This document shows, piece by piece, positions 18,762-27,540 of a stretch of DNA of 64,000 nt. Origin of the DNA: Arthrobacter sp. NtRootA1 (lineage in GTDB: Bacteria; Actinomycetota; Actinomycetes; Actinomycetales; Micrococcaceae); NCBI RefSeq assembly GCF_019976975.1, contig NZ_AP024630.1, forward strand, positions 2,790,001 to 2,854,000, read 5' to 3'. The notes beneath the pieces are model-generated. The model was given only the letters and a program-made list of their open reading frames with translations. It was not told where the DNA came from and did not search any database. A program made the position numbers and the translations under genes. Every line of letters starts with the position of its first letter. The first letter of the stretch is position 1.

Positions 18762-20770
18762 TATTCGATCTCCCGCCTACTCTGTCCCAGGAACACTTTC
18801 ACCCTGTCGATTCCGCTTCTGCCAAGGAGCCTGATCGTGGCCGCTTTGATTGCGCTGCGAAGGCCGTCACGCAGCAGGCGCACCGGCCCCTCAACCAGGG
18901 CGTCGCGCACTAACTCCAGCGTTCGCACTGTGGCCACGTCGTCGAGCAACCCAGGAAACCTGTCCGCAAATGGATCAGCGGCCACAAGCCGTCCCCGGAT
19001 TCTGTTGCTGACGTTTAACCCGTGCACGACCTGCAACCATGCTGGCGGGCCACCGATTTCCTCCGTGGCCATGATCTCGCTCAGCTGGTTATGCCAGGCA
19101 GACCAACAAGTTACTGGAGCACTCCAACTGGACCGGACCGAGCAAAAAGCGTTTCGGTCGTCGTGCCTCAAGTACACCGAGGCGTCTCCTTTTATCAATC
19201 CGGAGGAGAGATAGATAGCTGACGGCAGCTCGGAGCATTGGACATCCTGCACCTGGGCCACAAAGTCTGCTGCCAGACCGTCGTCGTTGTCTACGTTGGT
19301 GGTCAGCAGATTTTGTGCCTGCCGCCCTGTGACCTCCTCGATGTCCGAGAGGAGCTCGTCGGCAGAAACTTCCGCCCGGAAAATCGGCGTGAACAGACCG
19401 TCGGCACTTAGGTCCCGAATCCTGTCCAACAACCACTCAGGAGACTCGGGATCGAAATAGACAATCCAATGAAAGCCTTTGCGTGTTTGGGCACGAACCG
19501 AGGGAAGACAATATCTCTCGAAGAGTTCAACACGGTTGTGAAGCCACCCGTCTTTGGCCCGGACAAGGCTCTCAAAGCCCTTTGACGGAAGGTTGAACCG
19601 GGTCAGGAGCGCGTGGTCTACCGTCGGCCGCACGTCATCCGCCAGCCCCTCCACGGTAGGAGCCGACAGGAGCCCCCGGATTTTGGCGCCCCGTGAGTCC
19701 CAGCTGTGCTGCCTGGCGGTTGCGTCCATATCTTTGCGGAGTTCCCGTGTCATAGGCTCACGCAGGGCCTTGAGAACGAGTTGCGAGAATTCGGTCGGTG
19801 TCCGGGCCGCCGCAATGGCGGGCGAGTCAATCCATCGGGTCGAGGGCAGGTCTGTGGCTACTACCCGGAGCCCTGCAGCAAGGTATTCAAGGGTCTTCAA
19901 AGGAAAACTTGATCGGTTGAACTCTGTGTCCGCATAAGGAGTGATCCCGACTGACACGCTTTGCAGCAATAGGGCAACGTCCTCCTGGGCCACCAACCCC
20001 CTCCAATCCACGTTTGGCCTGGACAAGAGGGCATCCAACCTGGAGCGGACAACTGGATCACCGTCCGCCCGGGGACCAATGATGAGCAGTGGGACCTCCG
20101 TTGCTGCTACGGATTCCAGGGCGTCCAGGTCCAACCGGTTGTTGAGCTGACCAACCAGGGCCACAACCGGACTGCGGCTGGAACCTGATGGCGTGGTCGC
20201 GGGAGTGCAGCCATTGGGCAAGACTTCGACGGGCCTGCCGGAAAACCGGGAGATCTTGGCTGCCAGTTCCTCAGAGACTGCGCTAATAGCGTCGGCAGAT
20301 CGGATGTTCTCTTCCAATACGCGGATCAAATGGGACGAAGTGAAGCCCATGAGGTTCGTCCCCGCCAACCAATCATCTGTCACGTGCAGGAGCCGTGTCC
20401 CTTCCGGGCGGCGGGACGGAAACAGCATGATCGGCGACGAATTGACTATGCCGGCAATACGCCTGGCACTCCGATCCAACGCTGCACCCACGCAGCGGCG
20501 TACAAGGACATCCGTAGAGCGACGCACCATTGGTTTGCTCACGCCGGGCAGAGCCGGGATCCGGAGGCGGCTGATATTCGTCGCCACATCTTCGCCGACA
20601 CCACGAAGGCTCCGGACGAGGTGGCGTCGGACATCCTCGTAGCTGGTAAGTGGAACCGGGTGATCAACCCAGAGGATATGGTGTGTCTTGGCCAACGAGG
20701 TGGCCAGCATCTTGTCAGTACCCGAAAGGCTGTCCCAGCGGGTCCCGGACAAATAGACGATCGTTTCCAT
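18761..20770 (-). CDS. Fused glycosyltransferase: GT4 domain + PF11316-like rhamnosyltransferase domain
   Basis: The 669-residue protein has two parts. Residues 1 to about 375 form a GT-B glycosyltransferase like those of family 4 (VLPNGCTP, then GITPYADTEFNRSSFPLKTLEYLAAGLRVV). From about residue 384 a second transferase starts (HALLTRFNLPS), with VDNDD near 493-497 and WLQVVHG near 578-584, matching the separate protein at 10786-11646. The gene is coupled at both ends by 1-bp overlaps: TGATG with the preceding GT4 gene and TAATG with the following Wzz-like gene. The fusion suggests two consecutive sugar additions. Donors are unknown; rhamnose for the second domain is an inference. Confidence 0.82.
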   Translation of the reverse strand: METIVYLSGTRWDSLSGTDKMLATSLAKTHHILWVDHPVPLTSYEDVRRHLVRSLRGVGEDVATNISRLRIPALPGVSKPMVRRSTDVLVRRCVGAALDRSARRIAGIVNSSPIMLFPSRRPEGTRLLHVTDDWLAGTNLMGFTSSHLIRVLEENIRSADAISAVSEELAAKISRFSGRPVEVLPNGCTPATTPSGSSRSPVVALVGQLNNRLDLDALESVAATEVPLLIIGPRADGDPVVRSRLDALLSRPNVDWRGLVAQEDVALLLQSVSVGITPYADTEFNRSSFPLKTLEYLAAGLRVVATDLPSTRWIDSPAIAAARTPTEFSQLVLKALREPMTRELRKDMDATARQHSWDSRGAKIRGLLSAPTVEGLADDVRPTVDHALLTRFNLPSKGFESLVRAKDGWLHNRVELFERYCLPSVRAQTRKGFHWIVYFDPESPEWLLDRIRDLSADGLFTPIFRAEVSADELLSDIEEVTGRQAQNLLTTNVDNDDGLAADFVAQVQDVQCSELPSAIYLSSGLIKGDASVYLRHDDRNAFCSVRSSWSAPVTCWSAWHNQLSEIMATEEIGGPPAWLQVVHGLNVSNRIRGRLVAADPFADRFPGLLDDVATVRTLELVRDALVEGPVRLLRDGLRSAIKAATIRLLGRSGIDRVKVFLGQSRREIE

Positions 20771-22035
20771 CAGCTGTCCCGTCCACGCACGGCCAAGGAA
20801 GGCATCGATGCCACCGGCTTGGCATTGAAGTCATCGGCTGCGTTGTGTCCGAAATAGCGGTGAAAGCGTCGACGCCCCACGTAGGCGGCATATTGAGCAC
20901 CAGCTAGCGCCTCGGCCCTCAACGAAGAGAATGTACCTGTGCTTTCTTCCAGTGAACGCCGGTAGAACTGCACCTGTACCCGGGCTGCGTTTGTGAGCGA
21001 AAACCTGTCCTGAACAAGTTCGCGCCCAAAGGAGCCCAGCTGGGCTCGTTCCTGCTCGTTGTCCAGCAGGAATCCAAGGATGGAAATCAAGTTTTCCCGC
21101 CCCGCTTCCGTGCCGCTGCCTACGCCGTACCATCCCTGCCAGAGGAAGCGGTCCACAGATTCCGGGGACAACAATTCCCAGAAGCCGCGCTCCCCTTGAA
21201 CCACCAGCGGCTTCCCAAAGGAAAGACCACGCAAGGCCGAGCCGCCCATCCCCAGGACAACATCAGCAGCCGCGTACGCTGGCCTGGGGTCCTCAAGCTC
21301 CCCTGTTAGCAGGACCACGCGACGTCCCAGCCCGTCATTGATAGCGGAAGCCTTGGCAATCGCGTCGCTCATCCCTGGCCCGTCGCCAACGATCACTAGG
21401 CGAACGTCTCTCAGCCGTGCCAATTCAGCGATGGCGTCCATCGAGGACAAGATGCCCTCAAGCTTCAACTCCCGGGCAAGTCGTGAAACGCAAACAACTA
21501 GTTGGGCCTGGTCATTGAGTCCAAACCGTTCCCGGAATTTGACCGGCCCTGCAACGGCTGACGGACTGTTTGCGATGACATCGACGGGAGGCTCCAGAAG
21601 CCCCACGCGCTGGCGACCGGAAGCTGACTCTGCACCTAGAATCTGTTCAGTTCCTACAAGAAGGGGCATCGTCCTGGGGATAAACGGCGCAACGGCCATG
21701 GACATGACAGTCGCCATGCTGCTGCTGCCGGGTACCAGTCTTGAAGCAATCAAGCACTCAAGGGCCGGTGGCCACTCGTAACCATGGAGTACGTCAAGCA
21801 TGCGGCCCCGGGCGAGCTTGCCCAACGTCGCGCACACTGACGGGGATGGCCGCTTTCGGGGAGTCGGTGCCTGAATGAACTCCAGATCAAGCTCCCGCAC
21901 CTTCCGGGTAAGCGTTCCGGGCTGCCCAAAAATGACCACGCTGTGGCCAAGATCCCGGACAGCGGCTCCCAACTCAATGGCATTGACCTGGCTGCCACCG
22001 ATTCGAAGGTCATGCGGATAGATAAGAATCTTCAC
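20770..22035 (-). CDS. Glycosyltransferase family 4 protein
   Basis: The 421-residue GT-B protein starts at a GTG (22035) with VKILIYPHDLRIGGSQVNAI, the typical N-terminal nucleotide-fold strand plus acceptor loop. In the C-terminal half, LVVCVSRLARELKLEG and VLGMGGSALRGLSFGKPLVV correspond to the donor-binding region, although the usual E-x7-E pair is partly replaced (Ser/Arg-rich). The start overlaps the flippase stop by 4 bp (GTGA) and the end overlaps the next gene by 1 bp. The longer upstream frame is antisense-like and was rejected. Confidence 0.82.
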   Translation of the reverse strand: MKILIYPHDLRIGGSQVNAIELGAAVRDLGHSVVIFGQPGTLTRKVRELDLEFIQAPTPRKRPSPSVCATLGKLARGRMLDVLHGYEWPPALECLIASRLVPGSSSMATVMSMAVAPFIPRTMPLLVGTEQILGAESASGRQRVGLLEPPVDVIANSPSAVAGPVKFRERFGLNDQAQLVVCVSRLARELKLEGILSSMDAIAELARLRDVRLVIVGDGPGMSDAIAKASAINDGLGRRVVLLTGELEDPRPAYAAADVVLGMGGSALRGLSFGKPLVVQGERGFWELLSPESVDRFLWQGWYGVGSGTEAGRENLISILGFLLDNEQERAQLGSFGRELVQDRFSLTNAARVQVQFYRRSLEESTGTFSSLRAEALAGAQYAAYVGRRRFHRYFGHNAADDFNAKPVASMPSLAVRGRDS

Positions 22036-23495
22036 CGGACAGCCTCCTGCTCCCGACCCATTCGACGCAACTGATGAATGTCTCCCAGCCGGAGGAACAC
22101 CGAGACCGCGAGCGCCAGCAAACCAACCAACAGGCTGGCACCAACTGCCAGAAACGGCGAAGGAATCGAAGAGGACAGCACGAAACACGCCACTCCGGCG
22201 GCGAGCGAGATACCGGTGGACACGCTCACGCTGACTGCAAGGCTCCTCAAGGGAATGCCAGCCCGAGAGAGCGCACCTAAATAGAGCGGCGAAGTTACGG
22301 CCGCCGCAATGAACAGCGGAACTGCCGCCAAGCCTTGGAGGCCGCCCAGTTGTGCGCCCAGCACAAGTGCCGGAATCAAAGCAAGGAGGGACAAGAGTTG
22401 GACCCTCAGAATGGGAACAGACTGCTTTATCACCACCAGGTAGTCATAAATGAGTTCGTGAAAAACCCTGAAGACCGCAACCGGCGCCAGCCAAGCCAGG
22501 GCCCCGGCAGCCGGCCCCCACGCCTCCCCATACAGCAGCGTCACCACCGGAACCGCGCAGGCAGTCAGGACGGCCGAAACCGGCAGCATGGCTGATGCCA
22601 CCACCGCAACTATTGACAGCATGGCGGCACGCATCTCCGTGGGAGCATCCTGCAGTCTGGCAAATGTCGCAGGTGCCACGCTGCGCAGAGGCTGCGACAA
22701 CAAGCTGGCTGGCCAACCGGCCATATTCGTGGCCATGACATAAAAACCCAACACCACCGGACCGAGCATCTTTCCAGCAACCAGTTGGTCAACGTAACCC
22801 ACGCCGAAGACCACTATGCTCGCGCCCGCCAAAGGCAACCCAAAACCCAGCAGCTGTTTCGCCAGCTTCATGGAGAACCCAAAGCGATAAGGCAACGGCG
22901 AGTAAACCAGGAAAAGGACAGCGGAAACAAGGCTGGCCAGCACGCGTCCAACGGCGAGACTCATAGCGCCCATCCCCATAATGACGAGAACAAGGGAGAC
23001 GCCTGCCCCAAGCCAAACGTTGACCTGGTCAATGATCATTCGTTGGCCCTGGCGAAAGTTTCGTTGCAGAACGGCCGCAGGCGTAGCCACCAGCCCGTTG
23101 AGAATGATGCATAATGCGAGCGCCCTGACCACGTCGGTGGCAGCTTCGTTTCCCATGGCTGCTGTGAAGTATGGCGCCATCACATAGGAACCTGCGAAGA
23201 GAAGAATGCTGCATGCCGTCGAGATCGTCGTCACGGTCGCTGCGATCTCCTTCGGATCCCCTGGCCATCGAACGATTGCCAGGCTGACCCCAAGTTCGTT
23301 GAAGCTCAGTACAGCCATGAGTGCCACAAAGGCCACAGCGTATGTTCCGAATTGCTCGGGCCCCAGTAACCGCGCGAGTGCTATGCCAATTGCGATCGTT
23401 CCCAGGCGGGTCACGACTGCGTTCAGCACGCTGATGACAAACGCCCGTGTTGGAGTGGGCGTTCGCGGGATTGCAGGACGGCTGCGGAGGGTCAC
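22032..23495 (-). CDS. Oligosaccharide flippase (Wzx/MATE-like, polysaccharide transporter family)
   Basis: About 487 residues with 12 or more hydrophobic helices. It begins VTLRSRPAIPRTPTPTRAFV, then ARLLGPEQFGTYAVAF, the classic N-terminal signature of Wzx/PST flippases. It would move lipid-linked repeat units across the membrane. The GTG at 23495 overlaps the stop of the acetyltransferase gene by 4 bp (GTGA). The open frame extends 117 codons upstream, but that stretch is Arg/His-rich and antisense to the acetyltransferase. It also overlaps the next GT4 gene by 4 bp. Confidence 0.9.
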   Translation of the reverse strand: MTLRSRPAIPRTPTPTRAFVISVLNAVVTRLGTIAIGIALARLLGPEQFGTYAVAFVALMAVLSFNELGVSLAIVRWPGDPKEIAATVTTISTACSILLFAGSYVMAPYFTAAMGNEAATDVVRALALCIILNGLVATPAAVLQRNFRQGQRMIIDQVNVWLGAGVSLVLVIMGMGAMSLAVGRVLASLVSAVLFLVYSPLPYRFGFSMKLAKQLLGFGLPLAGASIVVFGVGYVDQLVAGKMLGPVVLGFYVMATNMAGWPASLLSQPLRSVAPATFARLQDAPTEMRAAMLSIVAVVASAMLPVSAVLTACAVPVVTLLYGEAWGPAAGALAWLAPVAVFRVFHELIYDYLVVIKQSVPILRVQLLSLLALIPALVLGAQLGGLQGLAAVPLFIAAAVTSPLYLGALSRAGIPLRSLAVSVSVSTGISLAAGVACFVLSSSIPSPFLAVGASLLVGLLALAVSVFLRLGDIHQLRRMGREQEAVR

Positions 23496-24154
23496 AGGGC
23501 GTCCTCCAGTTCGGGGGAAAAGCCGCGGCGGATGACGCGTGCGGGCACCCCAGCCCAGGTTTCCTCGTCGGGAACATCGGTAAGCACGGCCGCCCCCATG
23601 CCGATGGTTGCGCCGGCGCCGATGGTGCGGCGCTCGCGGACGCTGGCGTTCATGCCGATGTAGGCTGCGCGCCCGATGTGGACGTTGCCGCCGAGGGATA
23701 CGCCTGCGGCCAGGGTGGCGAAGTCGCTGATGACGTCGTCGTGGGTGAGCGTGACTCCTGGCATGGCTACTACGTGGCTTCCCACTGTGACGGAGGCTGT
23801 CATGGTGACATTGGCCAGGAGGATGCTGCCAAGGCCAATCCTGCATCCCTCCGGCGGATGTACTGATGAGTCGATCGCTGTCGCGTAGCGGTCCTCTGCG
23901 AGGCCCAGAGTGCGTAAGCGCATGACGACGCTTTCGCGTCCTCGGCCGGATCCAATGCAGACAAGCAGCATGGCGTGTGGGAAGGTCAGGGCATCGCGGA
24001 TGGGCCCCAGTACGTGGGCGCCATCCACGACGCGCCCGAATTTGTCTTCGTCGTCGTCGAGGATTCCGATGACATCGTATTGTCCGGTATTGCGGACCAT
24101 GGCCAGGACCTCGCGGGCGAGTCCGCTAGCGGCGATGAGGAGGAGTTCGGTCAT
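23492..24154 (-). CDS. NeuD/PglD-family sugar O/N-acyltransferase
   Basis: The 220-residue protein has the two-part NeuD/PglD layout. An N-terminal Rossmann-like domain (LLLIAASGLAREVLAMV) is followed from about residue 90 by a left-handed beta-helix of hexapeptide repeats (IGLGSILLANVTMTASVTVG and onward). The His in THDD near 138 is where family members place the catalytic base. It likely acetylates the amino sugar made by the neighbouring aminotransferase, whose gene it overlaps by 4 bp (ATGA). The flippase gene follows with another 4-bp overlap. Confidence 0.88.
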   Translation of the reverse strand: MTELLLIAASGLAREVLAMVRNTGQYDVIGILDDDEDKFGRVVDGAHVLGPIRDALTFPHAMLLVCIGSGRGRESVVMRLRTLGLAEDRYATAIDSSVHPPEGCRIGLGSILLANVTMTASVTVGSHVVAMPGVTLTHDDVISDFATLAAGVSLGGNVHIGRAAYIGMNASVRERRTIGAGATIGMGAAVLTDVPDEETWAGVPARVIRRGFSPELEDAL

Positions 24155-25317
24155 CTTCCCTGTCCTGCCGCGCGAAGTACTGAGTCGATGACCCGGACCT
24201 GGTCACCCAGGGTGAGCTGGTGGTAGAGAGGCAGAATCAATGTGTGCTCTGTCAGCCATTCGGTTGCTGCCAGTGAAACCGCTCCTTTGGCTGTCCGGGC
24301 GTAGGCCGGTTGCCGGTGTGCGGCCATGATGCCGCGTCGTGCCGATATTCCGTCCTCTGCCAGGCGCGTCATCAGGGCGTCTCTTCCGAGGGGGAAACCT
24401 GTGCCTACTTCCAGCCAGCAGGACTGGAAGTTGCCGGTTCCGTATCCGGGGTCCTCCACTAGACGGAGGCCTTCGATGCCAACGAAGGCGTGTGCGTAGT
24501 TGGCGGCCAGTTCGCGTCTGCGCTGTACTGCTTGGTGCAGGCGGCCGAGTTGGACGATCCCGACGGCGGCCTGGAGGTCAGTCATGCGGTAGTTGAAACC
24601 TACTTCGAGGTATTCCTCGGCGGGGGCGAGGATGCTTGCATGACGGTCTGCGGCTGAGACGCTCATTGCGTGTTCGCGGAGGCGGCGGGACCGGTCTGCG
24701 AAGTCCTGGCGTGGTGTGGAGAGCATCCCGCCCTCGCCGGTGGTGAGGATTTTGCGGGGGTGGAAGGACCAAGCGACCAGTTCGGCGCCGGCTCCTACCG
24801 GGCGGCCGCGGTAGCGGGAACCGATGCCGCAGGCTGCGTCTTCCACGACGGTGATGCCGAGGGGGTCGCACAGGGCCCGGATGGGATCGAGATCCACGGG
24901 TACTCCGCCTTGGTCCACGGCTATGACTGCCCGTGTGGCAGGAGTCAAGGCAGCGGCAATCGTTTCAGCGGTGACACAACCGGTTAGTACGTCGACGTCG
25001 GCGAAGACCGCCCGGGCGCCTACATAGGTGGGGGCGTTTGCCGTGGCAATGAAGGAGAAGGAGGGAACGACGACGTCGTCTCCCGGACCGACACCGGCGA
25101 CGGCGAGTGCCAGGTGCAGGGCGGAGGTGCAGCTGGAGACCGCGACGGCGAAAGCGGCTTGTTGCTCCAGGGCGAAGGCTTCCTCGAACTGCTTGACTTT
25201 GGGGCCTTGGGCCACCCAGCCGGAAGCGATGACCTCGGCCACTGCTTGGGCTTCTTCTTCCCCCAGCCACGGTTTCATGACGTCGATGCGCGCCAGGGAG
25301 GTTTCGGCGGTTGTCAT
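24151..25317 (-). CDS. DegT/DnrJ/EryC1/StrS-family sugar aminotransferase
   Basis: The 388-residue PLP enzyme carries the family Lys segment SFHPRKILTTGEGGML (Lys in HPRK, near residue 184), the upstream VVPSFSFIATANA substrate/cofactor region and the VEDAACGIGSRY Asp segment. Such enzymes transaminate keto-sugars on nucleotide carriers. It is flanked by an epimerase/dehydratase-like SDR and a NeuD/PglD acyltransferase, with 4-bp overlaps on both sides. The keto-sugar acted on cannot be fixed from this sequence. Confidence 0.92.
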   Translation of the reverse strand: MTTAETSLARIDVMKPWLGEEEAQAVAEVIASGWVAQGPKVKQFEEAFALEQQAAFAVAVSSCTSALHLALAVAGVGPGDDVVVPSFSFIATANAPTYVGARAVFADVDVLTGCVTAETIAAALTPATRAVIAVDQGGVPVDLDPIRALCDPLGITVVEDAACGIGSRYRGRPVGAGAELVAWSFHPRKILTTGEGGMLSTPRQDFADRSRRLREHAMSVSAADRHASILAPAEEYLEVGFNYRMTDLQAAVGIVQLGRLHQAVQRRRELAANYAHAFVGIEGLRLVEDPGYGTGNFQSCWLEVGTGFPLGRDALMTRLAEDGISARRGIMAAHRQPAYARTAKGAVSLAATEWLTEHTLILPLYHQLTLGDQVRVIDSVLRAAGQGR

Positions 25318-26333
25318 CGTGCACCCACTGAGGGTGCTTCCGGCCGGGCAAGCTGCCGGGAGGCTGCGATTTCTTCACGGAGCGGACGCCACCAGGTGAC
25401 GAGTGAGCGGAGTCCGTCTTCAAGTTCTATCGCGGCTTCGAAACCGAGGTCCCGCTTGGCAGCGGTGACGTCCGCGAGCCGTCGGGCAACGCCGTTGACT
25501 GCACGTTCAGGTCCGTGGTCAAGGTGCAGTGGGGACTGCATGACCCGTAGCAGTGTTTGCGCGAGTTCGGCCAAGCTGGTTTCCGTGCCGCTGGCCACGT
25601 TGTAGACGCCCTCCCGGACGTCGCTGGCGGCTGCGAGGATGTTGGCCCTCGCGACGTCGACCGTGTGGATGAAATCCATTGTCTGGTGGCCGCTGCCGAA
25701 GATCAGGGGCGGAAGGCCATCCACTATCCGCTCCATCCAACGGACGAGTACCTCTGTATAGAGGCCGTGGACGTCCATACGGGGACCGTAGACGTTGAAG
25801 TACCTCAGGAGGACGTAGTCCAGGCCGGACATGGCCCGGAAGCTCCTCGCCATTCCCTCATTGAACGATTTCGCGGCCCCGTAAAAGGTGTCGTTGTTGT
25901 GGTGGTGGTGTCTCTCGGTGGTGGGGAATTCTTCTGCCATTCCGTAGACGGAGGCACTGGACGCCGCGATGACCTTTTCCACATTGTGCTCAACGGCGGC
26001 TTCGAGCACGTTGAAGGTTCCATCCACCAAGACCTCAAGCGCCAACCGTGGCTCCTCGGCGCATTGGGTGATACGGATCGCAGCCTGATGGAAAACCAGA
26101 TCTTTGCCCCTGGTGAGGTCGTGGACCATGTCCCGGTCCCTCAGGTCACCTTCCACCAGCTGTACGAGTCCGGTAGCCAAGGCATCGTTGAGGTTGGACC
26201 GGCGCCCCCTGACGAGGTTGTCCAGGACGTCCACGTGCGCCGCACCGGCGTCGAGCAGTTGGTCTACCAGGGTGGATCCGATGGTTCCGGCGCCTCCGGT
26301 GACCAGGACGTTGGCGCCGAGCAGCTTCTTCAT
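25314..26333 (-). CDS. NAD-dependent sugar-nucleotide epimerase/dehydratase (extended SDR)
   Basis: The 339-residue protein has the NAD motif VTGGAGTIGSTLVDQ at residues 10-24, the Ser segment AASSASVYG and the YGAAK (YxxxK) motif near 156-160. The overall pattern resembles UDP-sugar 4-epimerases of the WbpP/GalE type rather than 4,6-dehydratases, because no clear TDE/DE catalytic pair follows the Ser. A His-rich loop (HHHHNN) precedes the active site. It overlaps its neighbours by 4 bp on both sides. It may supply an epimerised sugar donor. Confidence 0.87.
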   Translation of the reverse strand: MKKLLGANVLVTGGAGTIGSTLVDQLLDAGAAHVDVLDNLVRGRRSNLNDALATGLVQLVEGDLRDRDMVHDLTRGKDLVFHQAAIRITQCAEEPRLALEVLVDGTFNVLEAAVEHNVEKVIAASSASVYGMAEEFPTTERHHHHNNDTFYGAAKSFNEGMARSFRAMSGLDYVLLRYFNVYGPRMDVHGLYTEVLVRWMERIVDGLPPLIFGSGHQTMDFIHTVDVARANILAAASDVREGVYNVASGTETSLAELAQTLLRVMQSPLHLDHGPERAVNGVARRLADVTAAKRDLGFEAAIELEDGLRSLVTWWRPLREEIAASRQLARPEAPSVGAR

Positions 26334-27439
26334 TGTGCGACCTGGAGAGCGACCTCGTTGCCCGCAACGATGGTGGACTGGCCGTCTGCTCCCAGGCTTT
26401 GGGTGACGGCTTCCAGTACTGAGAGGACCCTGAGCCCGGATTCTCCGCTGGTGCGCGGTATCGTGTGGTTCCGGATGGAGCCGGCCAACTCGGCGACCAC
26501 TTGGCCCAACGGTTCGCGCTCCTGCAACGCCGGTGACCAGGTGTCGCCCAGGCGATAAGAGATGGCCGAGGTCTTTTTGTCCGCCGCGGACCGTGGCTGT
26601 TGTTCCAGGCTGACGCCGCGATCATAGACGCTGAGGCGTTGTTGCGGGTTCAGGTCGTCCCAGACGAGCGTCCTCTTTGAGCCGCCAATGATCATTTGGC
26701 GGATTTTGGTGGGACTGAGCCAGTTCACGTGGATATGTACCATGGCGTCGTTTGGCAGGCCGAAGGTCAGGTGGCCTACGCAGTCGCGGCCGGTACCCAG
26801 CGGGTCTGCGCCGTGGGCAGAGATCTCGGTGGGGTGCAGGCCTCCCGGTAGGACGAAATCCAGGATCGAGAGATCGTGCGGTGCAAGATCCCAGAACACG
26901 TTGACGTCCGGTTGGACAAGTCCGAGGTTGATGCGCACGGAGTCGACGTACAAGATGTCGCCCAATGCCCCACTTGATACGAGCTCCTGGATCTTCAAAA
27001 CCGCGGGAGTAAAACAATAGGTGTGGTCTGCCATGAGGACCAGGCCGCGGGCTTTGGCTTCCTCCACCATTTCCAGGCCCTTGGCACGGCTATCCGCGAG
27101 TGGCTTCTCGACGAGTACGTGCATGCCGGCGCGCAAGGCAGTCATCACTACTCCGTGATGTGTGTGCGCCGGGGTCGCCACGGCGACGGCGTCCAGGTTG
27201 TAGGTGTCCAGGAGTTCGTCCAAGGACTCGACGACGGCGACGCCGCCTACTGTTTCGGCCAGCCGAAGTCCGCGCTCCACGTCAAGATCGCAAATTGCCA
27301 CGAGTTCCCAGTCGGGGCTGGCTTTAAGGTTTCTGGCGAGGTTCGGGCCCCAATATCCCGCTCCGACCACGGCGATCCGCAATTTCGGGGTCATCCCGTG
27401 GCCGTTGAGGTGGCCTGATGGAATAGTTCCTATGCTCAT
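26330..27439 (-). CDS. Gfo/Idh/MocA-family sugar oxidoreductase
   Basis: The 369-residue protein has the N-terminal Rossmann motif VVGAGYWGPNLARNL at about 24-38, the family EKPLAD motif and a C-terminal beta-sheet domain. In polysaccharide clusters such enzymes (WbpB/WlbA type) oxidise C3 of a UDP-sugar to give the keto substrate for a DegT aminotransferase, which fits the downstream gene order. A second in-frame ATG at 27394 (MTPKLRIAVV) would remove a 15-residue leader. It is separated by 101 bp from the sugar transferase gene and overlaps the epimerase gene by 4 bp. Confidence 0.88.
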   Translation of the reverse strand: MSIGTIPSGHLNGHGMTPKLRIAVVGAGYWGPNLARNLKASPDWELVAICDLDVERGLRLAETVGGVAVVESLDELLDTYNLDAVAVATPAHTHHGVVMTALRAGMHVLVEKPLADSRAKGLEMVEEAKARGLVLMADHTYCFTPAVLKIQELVSSGALGDILYVDSVRINLGLVQPDVNVFWDLAPHDLSILDFVLPGGLHPTEISAHGADPLGTGRDCVGHLTFGLPNDAMVHIHVNWLSPTKIRQMIIGGSKRTLVWDDLNPQQRLSVYDRGVSLEQQPRSAADKKTSAISYRLGDTWSPALQEREPLGQVVAELAGSIRNHTIPRTSGESGLRVLSVLEAVTQSLGADGQSTIVAGNEVALQVAQ

Positions 27440-27540
27440 TTTCCACTCGGATTCTGTGTTGGATAGCTCGGTTCTTTCTCAAGTACTGCTTGTTGTGCTG
27501 CCCGGCATGTCCCGGGTCAGACGGTTGGTTCCAACCCTCA

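Noticed and set aside
22032..23846. Longer start for the flippase (604 residues)
   Set aside because: The extra 117 residues are Arg/His-rich, antisense-frame overlap with the acetyltransferase gene; the GTG at 23495 gives the usual length and a 4-bp coupling overlap.
25900..25920. His-rich loop of the epimerase as a metal-binding or repeat expansion site
   Set aside because: Four His and two Asn in a row are noticeable but there is no further support for a metal site.
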